Shown piece by piece: positions 32,698 to 43,776 of a DNA stretch of 64,000 nucleotides. Source of the DNA: Schistocephalus solidus (lineage: Eukaryota; Platyhelminthes; Cestoda; Diphyllobothriidea; Diphyllobothriidae); NCBI GenBank assembly GCA_017591395.1, contig WEDG01005101.1, forward strand, positions 18,387-82,386. The letters run 5' to 3'. The notes beneath the pieces were generated by a model that was not told where the DNA came from, did no database searches, and saw only the letters and a program-made list of their open reading frames with translations. Made by a program: the position numbers and the translations under genes. Positions within the stretch are counted from its first letter, which is position 1. Every line of letters starts with the position of its first letter.

Positions 32698-33355
32698 TTT
32701 AAAACAAGCATCACTGACTCTTGACAACCTTAATACTTTCCTCCGATTTTGCGACCCCGACGATGGTCTCTAGGTTCAGTTGATGATCAAGGCGGGTTCT
32801 GAGGGTTTTGCCTCTTTGATTGGTAGACTATGCAGTCAGCAAGATCGCATCTCGATGATGATATCATGACCTCCACTTTCCTCTTTTCGTTTCGACTCTG
32901 GTGTCCACGATAAGTCCTATTCTCTCGCCTCCACTGGTGGTTACAAACAGTTGACCTGACTGCTATATTATCTCTCACACGACAAGGAGCGTTCCGAACC
33001 CTAATACGTTGTCAGAACATCACAGTACTATCCCATTGCATCTAGCTATTAATTTTTAAGAGACGCAGTTTTATTTCTTCACTTTTTAAATTGGTGGCTT
33101 TCCAAACACCACCTCAGATTTAACCGTACGCTTTTTTCACTGCTTCTTTTCTAGTTCACCGTATAGGTCCATGATTGTTGCTGATTGTTTAAGAAATGGC
33201 AAATCTTTCTGAATCGGATATGCCTACCATATTGTTCATTTCTGCTGTTAATATGGCTGCTCACATAGTGCAGCAATTATCTTCTTTTTATTTATATAAA
33301 CCATGATACTAAGTTTGAAATGATGGGGCTCTCTGGGCCTAACATATACAATTCC
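32698..33355 (+). mobile_element. Group A2 element, 3' part of the interrupted copy
   Basis: 3' UTR resumes at GCATCACTGACTCTTGACAAC and matches the A2 3' UTR at 16.1-16.75 kb to the end, including GGGGCTCTCTGGGCCTAACATATACAATT. The terminal (ATTT)n tail is nearly absent. The ENE-like element at 33.06-33.15 kb is degenerate: the T tracts remain but the CTCCT/AGGAG helix is mutated. Confidence 0.85.
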
Positions 33356-33435
33356 TTATAACTTAAGAAATTCTGCACTTATTATATGGCCTCTTGCATA
33401 CTTCGCATGTAAAAACTCTCGATTCTTTACTTCTA
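33356..33435 (+). pseudogene. Group A RT C-terminal scrap
   Basis: LRNSALII-type sequence and a TTTACTTCTAGGTATAG end match 53.71-53.80 kb. It is fused to the same Penelope 3' end as there. Confidence 0.75.
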
Positions 33436-33540
33436 GGTATAGAAGAAGACGTGAAGGCGTTCTTTGGGACCATAATTTTAGTCATTGACGTTTCGAACTC
33501 TCACGTGAGCACATCGTCAAGGAATAAAAGACTGAACAGC
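33436..33540 (-). mobile_element. Penelope-like element 3' end, copy 2
   Basis: About 105 bp closely matching the 3' end of the Penelope element at 53.80-53.90 kb: minus strand GGAATAAAAG-complement, GACGATGTGCTCACGTGAGA, TTCGAAACGTCAATGAC. Truncated by the group B fragment that follows. Confidence 0.75.
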
Positions 33541-34016
33541 ATTTTTTCAATTCAATTTATTGAGGGAAATAGGCATGGGCCTTTGAATACCCTATTTGTA
33601 ACGTAAAATTAAGTGCGGTATACAGAGAAACCATGTGGGTTGTCAAAGGTACAAAAGGCAGTCATAAAATTTGACACGTGGTGCACGACTCTCGAGGGTT
33701 AAGATAAATTCCTCATCGCTCAGGCTCGTTTTGGAACATAAAACTGTCAAGGTTCCTTTTAAAACTTTCCAGCGATGGTGACATCATAACGTCTTTAGGG
33801 AGGGAATTCCATGGTTTAACCACTCTGGCAGAGAAGGACTATTTGCGCACATCCAGTCTCGCCTGCTGGACACGCAGTTTTAATGGGTGACCTCGGAGAT
33901 GGGTCGTGGCGGCAAATTCAAAGAAGTCCGAGATTTCCAGGCAAAAATCCAATCACTTCACAATGCGGAATGTCTGCAGGAGATCACCACGCCAACAACC
34001 TATTTTACTCACATCA
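33541..34016 (-). mobile_element. Group B 3'-end fragment
   Basis: Minus strand RT C-terminus (GDLLQTFRIVK, FFEFAATTHLRGHPLKLRV, NLDSFMFQNEPER-like end) and 3' UTR, nearly identical to 46.19-46.66 kb, ending in an AGGC/GCCT hairpin (33571-33582), CCCTCAATAAA and an ATTGAATTG tail. Strongly 5' truncated. Confidence 0.9.
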
Positions 34017-34039
34017 ACATCTTAGATAGGCCTTCGAAG

Positions 34040-34203
34040 ATGTGCCTCATAAACGACATCTAGCTAAACTAGATGCTGCAAAATTTCATATTCCCCTTAC
34101 TGAATTTATTAGATCATACCTATCTGATCGAAAACAAAAAGTTTAAGTGGAGTCCTCATACTCAAGTGCTTCCCCAATTGTGAGTGTCGTTCAAGGTACC
34201 GTA
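34040..34203 (+). pseudogene. Group A RT palm fragment, left half
   Basis: AFEDVPHKRHLAKLDAA, FIRSYLSDRKQKV and QGTV show the palm up to the GTVLGP block, exactly where an A2 element has inserted. The other half resumes at 35987. Confidence 0.85.
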
Positions 34204-35986
34204 TAAATAAATAAATAAATAAATAAATTGTATATTTAAGGCCCAGAGAGCCCCGTCATTTCAAACTTAGTATCGCGGTATAAATAAATACAAAGTGGAT
34301 AATTGCTGCTCTATGTGAGCAGCCATATTAACAGCAGAAATTAACATTATGGTAGGCATATCCGATTCAGAACGATTTGCCATTTTTTAAAAACAATAGA
34401 CAACAATCTTTTAACATAAACGGTGAACTAGAAAAGAAGCAGTAAAAAACTCCTACGGTAAATTGGGCGGAGTTCAGCGAGCCGCCAATTTAAAAAAATA
34501 GGAGAAAAAAACTGCTTCACTAAAACATTAATAGCTAGATGCAACGGGATAGATCTACGATGATGCTGACAACGTATGAGGGTTCGGAACGCTCCTTGTC
34601 GTGTGAGAGATAATATAGCAGTCAGAGCTACTGTTTGTAACCACCAGTGGAGGTGAGAGAGGACGGACTCATCGTGGACACCAGGGTCAAAGCGAAGACG
34701 GGACAGTAGAGGTCATGAGATCATAATTGAGATGCGACCTTGCCGACTGCATAGTCCCCCAATCAAAGAAGCAAAACTATCAGAACCCGCCTTGATCCTC
34801 AACTGAACCTGGAGATCATCGTCGGGGTTGCAAAAGCGGAGGAAAGTACCAAGGTTGTCAAGACTTGGCGATGTTTGTTTAAAATGAGGGGGGGCAAAAA
34901 GTAAATGCAAAGATTGACTCTGCAAAAGATGATGGATATATAATAAGAGACCATTATAAGTTCAAGGGAACTGCCTCAAATACCAGGAGGACCCTTTTCG
35001 AAATCCAAAAATTGCGAGTTAGGGAAGGAAACAGACAATAAGGACTTTTTATCTTCCGAAGTTAAATGTTTGCGTAACTTTGTTTTGAAAATAGCTAATG
35101 TGGACAACAACCTGATTTGCAGTGGAAGATTATTCCAGATGAAAGCATATTTGGAGGCAAAAAACTGAGACCGGTTAGTTGTGGAGCTAAGGGGTGGTGA
35201 AATGATCATGGAGGAATTACGAGTGGCATAGGGTCGATCTACCGGAGTAAGAGCGTTAATTCGTGGGAGATTGGGGCTAGAGTTAACGCGAAACAGGAAG
35301 CAGAGACCGGCTTCGAGTCTTCTAACCCACAGAAATTTAATGTTTGCTAACTGGCATCTATCCGTATAAGAGATACTGGATCCAGGAAGAGAAAATAGTC
35401 TTCGAGTAAAAACCCTTTGAACTTTTTCAATCTTACTGCGGTCAGAGGCGTTCATCAGCCCAAAGAGGGGACACCAGTATTCTAGAATAGGAAGAACAAA
35501 CATGCGGTACAGGTCTAAATTTATTTCCGGAAGGAAGAAATTGTGCGATATAAAACCACATATCTGTGCAGCCTTTGCAGAATTTCGATCTGCTTGAGGT
35601 GATAATGCTAGCTTGTTCGTGTAACTTAGACCTAAGTCTTTTATGGTTGATTTTTCCTAAAGTGTACTATTTTGAAATACGATGGGTCCAGGAAGCTTAG
35701 CGGGACCAAAACACATAAAACTACTCTTGGATGAAGAAAACTCCATCTGCCAAGTACAGCTCCAACGTGAGAGCATAAGTAGATCAGTGTTGATTTTATC
35801 CACGCAACTATTGGCAGTGTCTTTAGAAAATGAATAAATGCACTTGAGATCGTCAGCGTAAACGAAAGTTTGTGAATTTGTGAGTAAAGCTGAAATTGCG
35901 TTTATGTACAAAATAAAGAGAAGGGGACCTAGAACCGTGCCTTGAAAAACGCCACTCATGATCGGTTGAGGCGTCGAGTTGCTATC
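34204..35986 (-). mobile_element. Group A2 element, 5' truncated, nested in group A
   Basis: 3' tail of seven AAAT units (plus strand) at 34204, full A2 3' UTR, and RT from thumb back to GVFQGTVLGPLLFILYINAI with FVYADDLKCIYSF intact in a 100-codon frame (35657-35959). Compared with the 16.1-kb copy identity is very high by eye. Insertion split a group A palm between GGTACCGTA and AGGTCC. Confidence 0.9.
34436..34518 (-). promoter_or_regulatory. ENE-like element (A2, second copy)
   Basis: Sense: GAAGCAG, seven U, CUCCUA, apical part, UAGGAG, six U, ACUGCUUC. Helices are identical to the first A2 copy while the U-tract lengths differ by one each. Confidence 0.6.
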
Positions 35987-36484
35987 AGGTCCTCTTTTTT
36001 TTAATTTACATAAATGATATTTCTTCGAGCGCTAAACATTCTCAATCTTGTATTAATGCTGATGCCCTTAAATGCGTGTATTTATTCTCTAACTCTACGG
36101 CCGAACGAAGCACAGAAAAAACTCAGTCAGACTTAAACGCTCTTTCGGCATGGAGCTCAACATGGCTTATCGAGTTCTCACCTCAGTGTCGCTTCATTGG
36201 TTTTGGGCCTTTAAGGCTGCAGAAACCTGTTTTTTTAAAAGTTGCCCTTTGATTCAATATTCCTTCATCAAGGTGTTGGGCTTAAGTATTACCAATAAAT
36301 TAGACGCTGCGCCTCATGCCGATAAAATTACGGCCAAAGCTGCTCAGATGTGCGAAATTATTTCTTATAATTTCTAACTTCCTGAAATTAAATTTTGACT
36401 TTATCGTATGTTTTTACTTCCCGTTATTGACTTTTGCTGTCCTTTCTTAGGTTTCATGAACGAATCTAGCAATTCAAAAATTGA
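35987..36484 (+). pseudogene. Group A RT, right half
   Basis: Resumes as GPLFF, INDISS-like, the YADDLKCVYSF region (degenerate), SSTWLIEFSP, FGPLRLQKPVF and thumb sequence. Truncated at 36484 by a group B 3' end on the other strand. Confidence 0.8.
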
Positions 36485-36757
36485 AATTAATTCAGTATAA
36501 TTCAGTATATAAGGAAGATAGGCAGAGCCTTTGAAAACCCTATTAACAGATAGACGCTAGCAAAACAAGCAAATGTTACATGGCGATAGTATAAGTGCAT
36601 CAAGCGTTCTTTAAACATTTCAACGCTTTCAGCCTGAACAACTGAGGCTGATAGTTTGTTCCATTCGTCAATCACCCGTTGGGAAAAGAAGTTGGCCCGC
36701 ACTTCAAGTTTGGCGTGATTTTTTTTCAGTTTTTATTGGTGACCTCGGAGACTTGTT
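36485..36757 (-). mobile_element. Group B 3'-end fragment
   Basis: Minus-strand frame MRANFFSQRVIDEWNKLS, VQAESVEMFKERL is the RT C-terminal end. The 3' end has an AGGC/GCCT hairpin (36520-36530) and a tail of ATACTGAATT repeats. Confidence 0.85.
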
Positions 36758-38359
36758 ATGTTCCCTAATAGCAATTCGGACGCGAATCGGATCCGACAGT
36801 ACGAATTTTTGGACGCGAATCGGATCCGAAAATTCGTATCTCGTTTTTCAACCGCACAGCGGAACCCCTTACTCCTTTGGTTGACGCCCATACTAGCTAA
36901 ACGGTTAAAAAAACGATCCCTAATACATTCTAATCGAATAGTTATTGACGATAAGGTGATTCGCGGAAGACTGAGTGAGCAAGTAAAATTTATTTTGTTT
37001 AAAAATTTGCAAAGCGTAAGTGTACAAAAATAAATCTTATAAATTTCTCCTAATCAGTAGTCCTGTGTTGATGGACCCGGCAATCCCTCAGCCGTTTCAT
37101 GAGGTATCCACACTGTAATGAAAATACAATAAAATTAGTGATGGTGAGTAAGCGATGCGCACGTTTTTATGCAGTAAATGTTTGTATACAACGTTGATAA
37201 TTGAAATCTACTTACCATCAGCACAGTGCCCCAGGGCTGCCTTTTCTGCAGTCAGTCATATGCCTTTTTAAATGCATTTTTAAAAGCTCGTTCAAGCTGT
37301 AATTTGTCGGCCTTTTACGGAATATTCCAAAGATTGAACCTGTTTGCGGTGCACATGAATTAGTTAATAATGAGAAATTACTTACCCAAAAGAATTCCGT
37401 ATAAAGGGGAGAGGAATAAGGCCTTTGTGTCCTGGTGGCGACCGAAGAAACGTAGCCGGTAGGTCAACTATTCAGCGAAGAGCGATGTGAAAACGCGATC
37501 AGCAAAATTGCTGACGCTATCGCCGCCAAGGGAGGCCATATGGGTTACCTAGTTACACGGTTATTAATGTCCAGACAACCTACCAAGTGCTGTCAATATG
37601 CCCTCTCTGCGACGGCTTTAGGCAGGGCATGTACTTCGTCAAGGGTCGACATTTGTTGTACAATCGGACATCTTGCAGTAGGCTGGGGCGCCTGTGTGCC
37701 GCAGCTACCAATGTGCTCATCCAGGCGATGCCGTGTGGCCGCCACCTCCACTTTCTAAGCCTGAAAAAGCCTTATTTCTTGCATTTGGCTTTGCATTATC
37801 CCTCGAAGACTTGCTTTGATGGCTGATCGGCTGGGTCGTCTTGTTTTATTACCACGTCGCCTCTTCGTTTGTGCAAAATCCCGTCTAGCAAGATTATCTA
37901 TTTAAGGTAATGGCTTACCCGCATGTAAAGGAGACTGAAAAATAGGCAAAGTTATGCTAGAACCACCGCTACAAGATGAATTGTCCTAAAAAATTGTAAC
38001 GGTGGTAATTGTTCTGCGTACCGATGACGACGAGAGGAACGGGATGTTTGAAACGAAAACGTTGGAATCTATGGGGCCCAGTATGAAATCCATCTTCAGA
38101 CATAATGAGCTGCAACCCAATAGGAAAAAAGGAATAAGGAATGCAAAAAAAGGTTTCCATAGCAACAGTGAATTCCCACAATGAATAGTTCACAAACAAA
38201 CGGCTCCATAATTCTACCTAGGATAGGCCAAAACCCGCGCTTAGTTATCTAATTTATAGGGAGCTCATCAATAGCTAATAAAGTTACAACAATATTGCCT
38301 ATTAGACGCCTGGTAGGGTCTCGAAACTGCTCAGTTAACTGTTTCACAAGTACTTAATG
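36758..38359. other. Stretch without recognised gene
   Basis: Contains a 19-bp direct repeat, GGACGCGAATCGGATCCGA, at 36778 and 36811, each ending in the palindrome TCGGATCCGA. Open frames of 60-90 codons (36758, 37540, 37587, 38002) have no recognised domain. No retroelement motif seen. Confidence 0.5.
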
Positions 38360-38734
38360 ACTCACGCCAGCTGTGTGCTCCCTGCATCTGCTTTCAATCG
38401 CGGAAGGGGCTCAAACCAAAGGCTGAGTCCTTATATTTTCATATTCTTATTGTTGAATATCTTAACTGACTCTCTGTTAATTTTGTGGCAATTCATACAT
38501 GCAAAACTCAAGTTCCTTAAGTGTATTGTCACAAAAAATTGGTTCACGACCTAGTTTTGAATCTGCACCACAAAATTGCTTGGGACCGTCTATCGACGCC
38601 TCTACCCGCTCGGCCATATTGGCAGGGGATCTTGTTAAGCAAAGTTAATGGACAAGCAGAAAACAATTAGAACTATCGTTATTCTGTCATTTGTTCACCT
38701 CCCGCTAAACGCGGTAAAATTTCAGTAAGCTTAG

Positions 38735-39772
38735 CTAATGTAGTTTACGAAGACGAAACATGTATGGGGTGTTTCAGCCTCCAGCAGAAATTCTCAGGCA
38801 TGGAGCAGGAAATAAGCAATCTAAGACAAGAAATAGATAACGTTAAAAAATCAATATCTTTCCCAACTGCTTAAAAAGCTCTTGTTCGTAATAAACCTAC
38901 CACAAAGCAAAATTCGTATTCATATATAGCTTCTTCAAGCTTACATAAAAGTCACATTAAACATATCGCGATTACTGGACCCGGTAAACCAGAGAAATTT
39001 TCGCTACTTCCGAAGAGAGCCCAATCTAGTCCTTGAGCCATTCCACCAGTACTTAGTTCGGGTAGTATCAGCACTTATCTGGCTGAACCGCCTATCACTA
39101 CATCACTGGTAGACGTTGCACCAACATGCGATGTTGAAGAGGTTGGCGACTTTGTAAAGCCAAAGAAGAAAAGGTCTAAGAAGAACAAGTCACGCAGAGA
39201 CTTGGCTCTAGCCTGCCCAACATCCGGCTCATCTGGACCCATCAGGCAAAGTGAGCTGGTTACAAGTACTCACTCAGCTGAAAGATCTGAGTTACAAACG
39301 GGCCCAAGATTGAGTCGAAAACAGAATGTAGTCATTAAAGGTGTCCCGGAGTCAGCTTCAATTATTCCAAAGAAGCGAGTTAAACATGACTTGGAACTCC
39401 TTCAATTGTATGCAAAAACGCTGCTGACGGACGGCGAGACCATTAATATTCTCAATGCATATAGAATAGGGAAGGCTCTGTCTACACCCGATTCAAATCC
39501 TCGACCAAGACCTCTAAAAATCATCTTGGAAAACGAAGCGCAGGCACAGCTCCTGCTACAGAGAAAATCAACCCTGCGGGGTCCGCATTCTGAAGTGTTT
39601 TTTTTTTCAACCGGAATATGGTTTTAAAGAGGGAATGAAAATGCGACAGCTAATAATAGAACTGAAAACACGAAAGACCAATGGCGAGGCGAATCTAAAA
39701 ATAAGGGATGGACAGATAGTTCAAGTGAAAAGAGCATTTCTCTGGCCGAAGGCAGTCACCCTGACAGCCTAA
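38735..39772 (+). pseudogene. Group C ORF1-like protein
   Basis: Begins YEDETCMGCFSLQQKFSG followed by a heptad-rich stretch (MEQEISNLRQEIDNVKK), then a basic K/S/R-rich linker (KPKKKRSKKNKSRR) and a C-terminal domain NVVIKGVPES, RPRPLKIILENEAQA, VFFF..EYGF, ending QVKRAFLWPKAVTLTA. CxxC plus coiled coil suggests oligomerisation; the basic linker and C-terminal domain suggest RNA binding, as for ORF1 proteins generally. A TAA near 38873 (absent in C2), a shared TGA near 39035 and a frameshift in a T8 run near 39600 break it. Confidence 0.75.
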
Positions 39773-39789
39773 CTGTCCCGTTTCAGAAA

Positions 39790-40764
39790 CCAAAAACGTG
39801 CCCGCTTAAACTAATCGTCCTCAATGCCAGATCTCTGCTTAATAAGATGCCTTTGCTCCAGACTCCGGTTTTCATCCACCGCCCGGACATTGTAATAGTT
39901 ACAGAGACATGGGCAACACCCTGTGTATCGGACTCCGAACTCTCTATTCTAGGCTACGCTTACATTCGGAATGATCGACACGAGGGCCGTGGCGGAGGAA
40001 GCTGTATCTATGTTAGGCAACCACTTACATTTTTTCCATTGGACTATTGCCAATTTACCGCGGTAGAGGAGAGCTGTTGGCTCCGAGTAGTCCTAAAAGA
40101 TAACTACTCTTTACTCGTTGGTAGTGTCTATCGCCCACCCAATGCCAGCGAGGATTACGATCTTTGTCTCTCGCTGGCATTTCACGCTGCAGCTGACTTA
40201 AATCTGAAGTACTGCTTGATTGCAGGTGATTTCAATCTTCCTGAAGTTCACTGGTTTCCACCTTCCGGTCCTGCAAAGTTCGAAGACCTACTTGAGGCCA
40301 TAGATATAGGCATGTGGGACCAGGTAGTTGATTTTCCCACCCGAGGATCAAACATACTTGATCTTATTTTTTGTAGAGGTTGTCAGCCATCGTCAGTGTC
40401 ACCTTTAGATCCACTTGGGAATTCTGATCATACTATAGTTCTTTCTACACTAGAACTAGACGCTGCTGAAACGTTTTCCAAAAAATATAGCTTTTTTCGT
40501 GATTTCAGATCAGAAAATATGAGGGAATTGTTAACACACCTAAATTCCCACGACTGGACTAACTTCTTTGTATGTTCGGATGTGAATGTTTGTACTGATA
40601 CGTTTTACAAAGTTCTAGATCTACTCATTTCTCGTTTTGTACCCCGTAAGAAAATAATTAATGTCAAGGATGAAGTCTACCTCCCTTTATCATTCCGCCA
40701 TAGACTGCGTAGACTCTCCCGTCGTTTTTCATCTACAAAACGACACCTCCGTCCTGCCCCTTGA
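39790..40764 (+). pseudogene. Group C AP-endonuclease
   Basis: One 305-codon frame from 39847 carries RPDIVIVTETWATP, RGGGSCIYVRQPL, VGSVYRPPNASEDYD, CLIAGDFNLPEVHW, NILDLIFC and LGNSDHTIVLS, i.e. all endonuclease motifs including catalytic GDFN and SDH; LKLIVLNARSLLNK lies just upstream in frame. This is the best-preserved endonuclease of the window. The frame stops at 40764 in the linker, a few bases before the RT. Confidence 0.92.
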
Positions 40765-40769
40765 TCCAG

Positions 40770-42640
40770 AAAAATCTTTGAAGCGGCTAAGAGGCTGTCT
40801 GACGAAAAACAACAAGCCGATGAGGTTACCTTTGCCGAAAAACCCTTCGTTAAATGTTGCGAAGCTTTTTTTCGCGCACAGTAAAAACGCAGAGAAAAAA
40901 ACGCAGCACCCCGTACTTCGAGATGCTTTAGGAAACCCAATAGCTGACGCTAAGTTGACTGCTGATAGCTTCAATGCTTTCTTGTCTAGAACGTTTAGTG
41001 AACATACCGTCGCGCCCCTTTCCTAATATCCGGGTTTGGACCGGTAACGTCCTCGAAACCATAACTTTTACCCTCTGGGACGTGACCGTAGCCATTCGGC
41101 GTTTTCGTCAATCTTACAGTCCAGGACCAGATGGCGTCCCGGTTAGCATTCTAAAGGCGGATGCAAACGATATTTTTCCGTCCCTTCTGTATAAGATATT
41201 TAATCTTGCTCTCGAAAGTGAAACTTTTCCTATTTTATGGAAGGAATCGCACATACTGCCTATTCCGAAACACGGCCGACCTACGTCATTTGACGACTTT
41301 AGACCAATAAATACACTACCAGCAGTCTCGAAGATCTTCGAGTCCTTGATCAAAGACAAGATGATGTGTCACCTAAGAGAAAATAACCTAATTAATGCGG
41401 CTCAGCATGGTTTTCTCGAAAAAAGGTCTTGTGACACTTGCCAGCTCTCTTTCTTTGATCACGTGCTACAATCTAGAGACAGCGGTTTTGCAATTTACAC
41501 CGTTTACTTCGATTTCACTAAGGCTTTTGATGGTGTTGACCATGATCTCCTACTGCTGAAACTTGCCTCCTTCGGCATAGGTAACAAGCTTCTGAACTTA
41601 ATAATTTCCTATTTCAATGCTCGCGCACGACAGGTTAAAATTTCTGATGTTATCTCCAACCCCACGCATGTGAGGAGCGGAGTTATTCAGGGCAGCGTGC
41701 TCGGCCCGCTTCTATTTTGCCTCTTTGTCAACGATGTTCCTGATTGTTTTCAGTATGGTAGGCCCTTTATGTACGCTGACGATTTAAAAGTTGCCTATCG
41801 ATATAAACCGGTTGATCGAAACATCGTGCTTGAGCACTTAAAAACGGATCTTCAGGCCTTTGCTCAGTGGTGTCGCACATGGCGCCTCTCACTTTCTTGG
41901 CAAAAGTGCTCCGTTATGGTTATTGGCGACAACCATCAGCCCCACTAGCATAGACGGTCACGATCTAAACGCCCGGAGTTATAAAGGATCTGGGCATATC
42001 ATACTCTAGTAGTCTTAATCTGTCAGAGCACTGCGCCCTGATTGTCTCGAAAGCACGCCAAACTACTGGGTTTATTCTCAGAAATTTTAAAACCGTCAAA
42101 ATTAGAATCAGCCTCTTTAAAATGTATGTCAGGCCTAGTCTGGAATATTGCTCGTTTCTATTTAGTCTTCTGCACGCTAGTGAACGAAAGAAGATAGAAT
42201 CAGTCCAGCACTTCTTTACAAAAAGAGTTTTCTATTCAGATCACCGAAACCTGTCCTATCACCAACGCTGTGAGCTTACAAGCCTTGACCCGCTGTGGCT
42301 TCGCAGATTACAGAAGGGACTATTTTTACTGTTTAAACTACTAAACAGTCGTACATTTAACCACCTTATATCTCTGAGGCACCTCGACCACTCTCGGCGC
42401 ACCAGTCATCGAGATGTATTTTTTTATTTCTTCCTTTGGCACGCACAGTTAGATACCGACAGTTTTTTTCGGTAAACGCTATAGCAATCTGGAATAAGTT
42501 ACCTAGAAGTATCAAAAATTCAGCAAAGCTATCCCTTGTTTACGCGAACTCTCACTAGTTTTCTACATTCAGGACACCTTCCAAAACGTTTGGGTGCTGA
42601 CTCTGTTGAAGCTCTCTTCGGTTCTGATGGCGTTCACGGA
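40770..42640 (+). pseudogene. Group C reverse transcriptase
   Basis: A 324-codon frame (40974-41948) holds SPGPDGVPVSILK, AQHGFLEKRSCDTCQ, YFDFTKAFDGVDHDLLLLK, SGVIQGSVLGPLLF and FMYADDLKVAY with both catalytic Asp positions kept. A small deletion around 41950-41975 removes part of the palm-thumb junction. The thumb follows: RPSLEYCSFLFSLLHASE, LSYHQRCELTSLDPLWL, NAIAIWNKLPRSIK. The same junction region is also shortened, differently, in C2. Confidence 0.92.
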
Positions 42641-42845
42641 CTCTGAATCCTGTGCCGTTCTTCATGCTGAGGGCAATATTACTGGCTCTGCAGACCTCAA
42701 TCGGCTTATTTATCAGTCGACAGCGAACAGCCGCTCGCCTACATACCTGCTGGTGCAGAATATCAGATCCGTAACACTGAATGGAGAGGTTCTTCACCGG
42801 GCACCTGGGTTAACGCGTCCCTGTCCAGAACTTTAATTACTCAAT

Positions 42846-42911
42846 AAGCTGCAGTTTTTTCTCCTGAAAACACCTAAAACAACGATCAGGAGTTTTTTTC
42901 ACTGTCAGCTT
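42846..42911 (+). promoter_or_regulatory. ENE-like U-rich internal-loop hairpin (C1)
   Basis: AAGCTGCAGT, five further T, CTCCTGA, 18-nt apical part, TCAGGAG, T7C, ACTG-T-CAGCTT. Lower helix of 10 bp with one bulged T, upper helix 7 bp, U-rich internal loop between. It lies about 80 nt from the A-rich 3' tail. Confidence 0.65.
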
Positions 42912-42985
42912 GACCCTTTACTGTATATTTTTTGACCTTGCCTGTAAACTTGCAAAAAATAAATAAAATAAAATAAAAATACGCG

Positions 42986-43700
42986 AGCGTATTGCCCAAG
43001 AACTCATAGCCTCTCAAAACGTAGATTCCTCTTCAATTGTAGGTGTGCTTGAAGAGTTTTTGGTGCCACGTCAGATACATCTGACGTCCAACTTGCATCC
43101 TCATCAGCAGAGGAAATCTCGAAGTCGTCTTATGATGAACTAGAGGAAGAGGTCAGATGCCACTACGATTAAGATGAGTCGGACGGATACATTTCCCTCA
43201 TATTCTCGGCAATTAGGTGAAAATCATCCAGAAAACCTTTCTGGGCACGTCTCCTAAGTGTTTTCTTAGATACTGCTCTAAACATTCTGCAAAAAAAGCA
43301 AAAAACGGTCAGTATAGACAGAACAGGGGTGCAGGCAGTTAAGCGACCGCGTCGCAGCACGGCAGCGCAGGAACTGGCGTGGCACGGCGCGCGCGGGATT
43401 GACAGCTCAGTGCCCGATCGATTTGCCAATAACACTGCGCGCATTCTCTTGCGCCCTAAGCGACGCGTCATCGAGGTACACTAGCAACCAATCAAATTCC
43501 AGATGCGATTGACGTACGACCGTTCGAGCCTCAAATCGTATTTCATTGCTATTAGGGACGCATTCCAATCCTCTGACTAGTTTCGTCGCCCTCTATTGAA
43601 CTTTCTCCAGAAGTCGCAACAAAGGCTGAGTCGTTGCATGCTTATTTAAAGTCTGACTACTGAATACTATTGCATCCTATCCCAGTTATTTAAGAGGATT
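42986..43700 (-). other. Possible exon of unknown gene or DNA transposon (minus strand)
   Basis: On the minus strand a strong splice acceptor (TTTTTTGCTTTTTTTGCAG) ends at 43287 and is followed by a 38-codon frame MFRAVSKKTLRRRAQKGFLD..ENMREMYPSDSS that stops at 43169. Beyond the stop, acidic S/D-rich sequence ([20 protein letters not shown]) is readable in a shifted frame. A basic start followed by an acidic serine-rich stretch recalls N-termini of some transposon-derived proteins, but I cannot assign it. 43330-43480 is unusually rich in CpG and could be an associated promoter or first exon. Confidence 0.3.
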
Positions 43701-43776
43701 TATAAGTTAAATGCATTCGAATACAGTCATAAGAGGTATGGAAAACGCAGACGCTCAGGACTCATCTGTGCTCAGG

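Larger units (their letters stand above)
38360..42985 (+). mobile_element. Group C CR1-like retrotransposon, copy C1
   Basis: Nearly full-length plus-strand element: leader, ORF1-like domain, endonuclease, reverse transcriptase, short 3' UTR with ENE-like hairpin, and AAATAAATAAAATAAAATAAAA tail pieces. Copy C2 begins to match at the same base (CTCACGCCAGC) but has about 170 bp more upstream, so C1 probably lacks the extreme 5' leader. Several frameshifts and stops make it inactive. Confidence 0.92.

Noticed and set aside
37969..38199. Possible second Penelope 3' end (CTGAAGATGG and CGAAAACGTTGG strings)
   Set aside because: The two motifs lie on opposite strands relative to the expected order, so they do not form the Penelope 3' signature.
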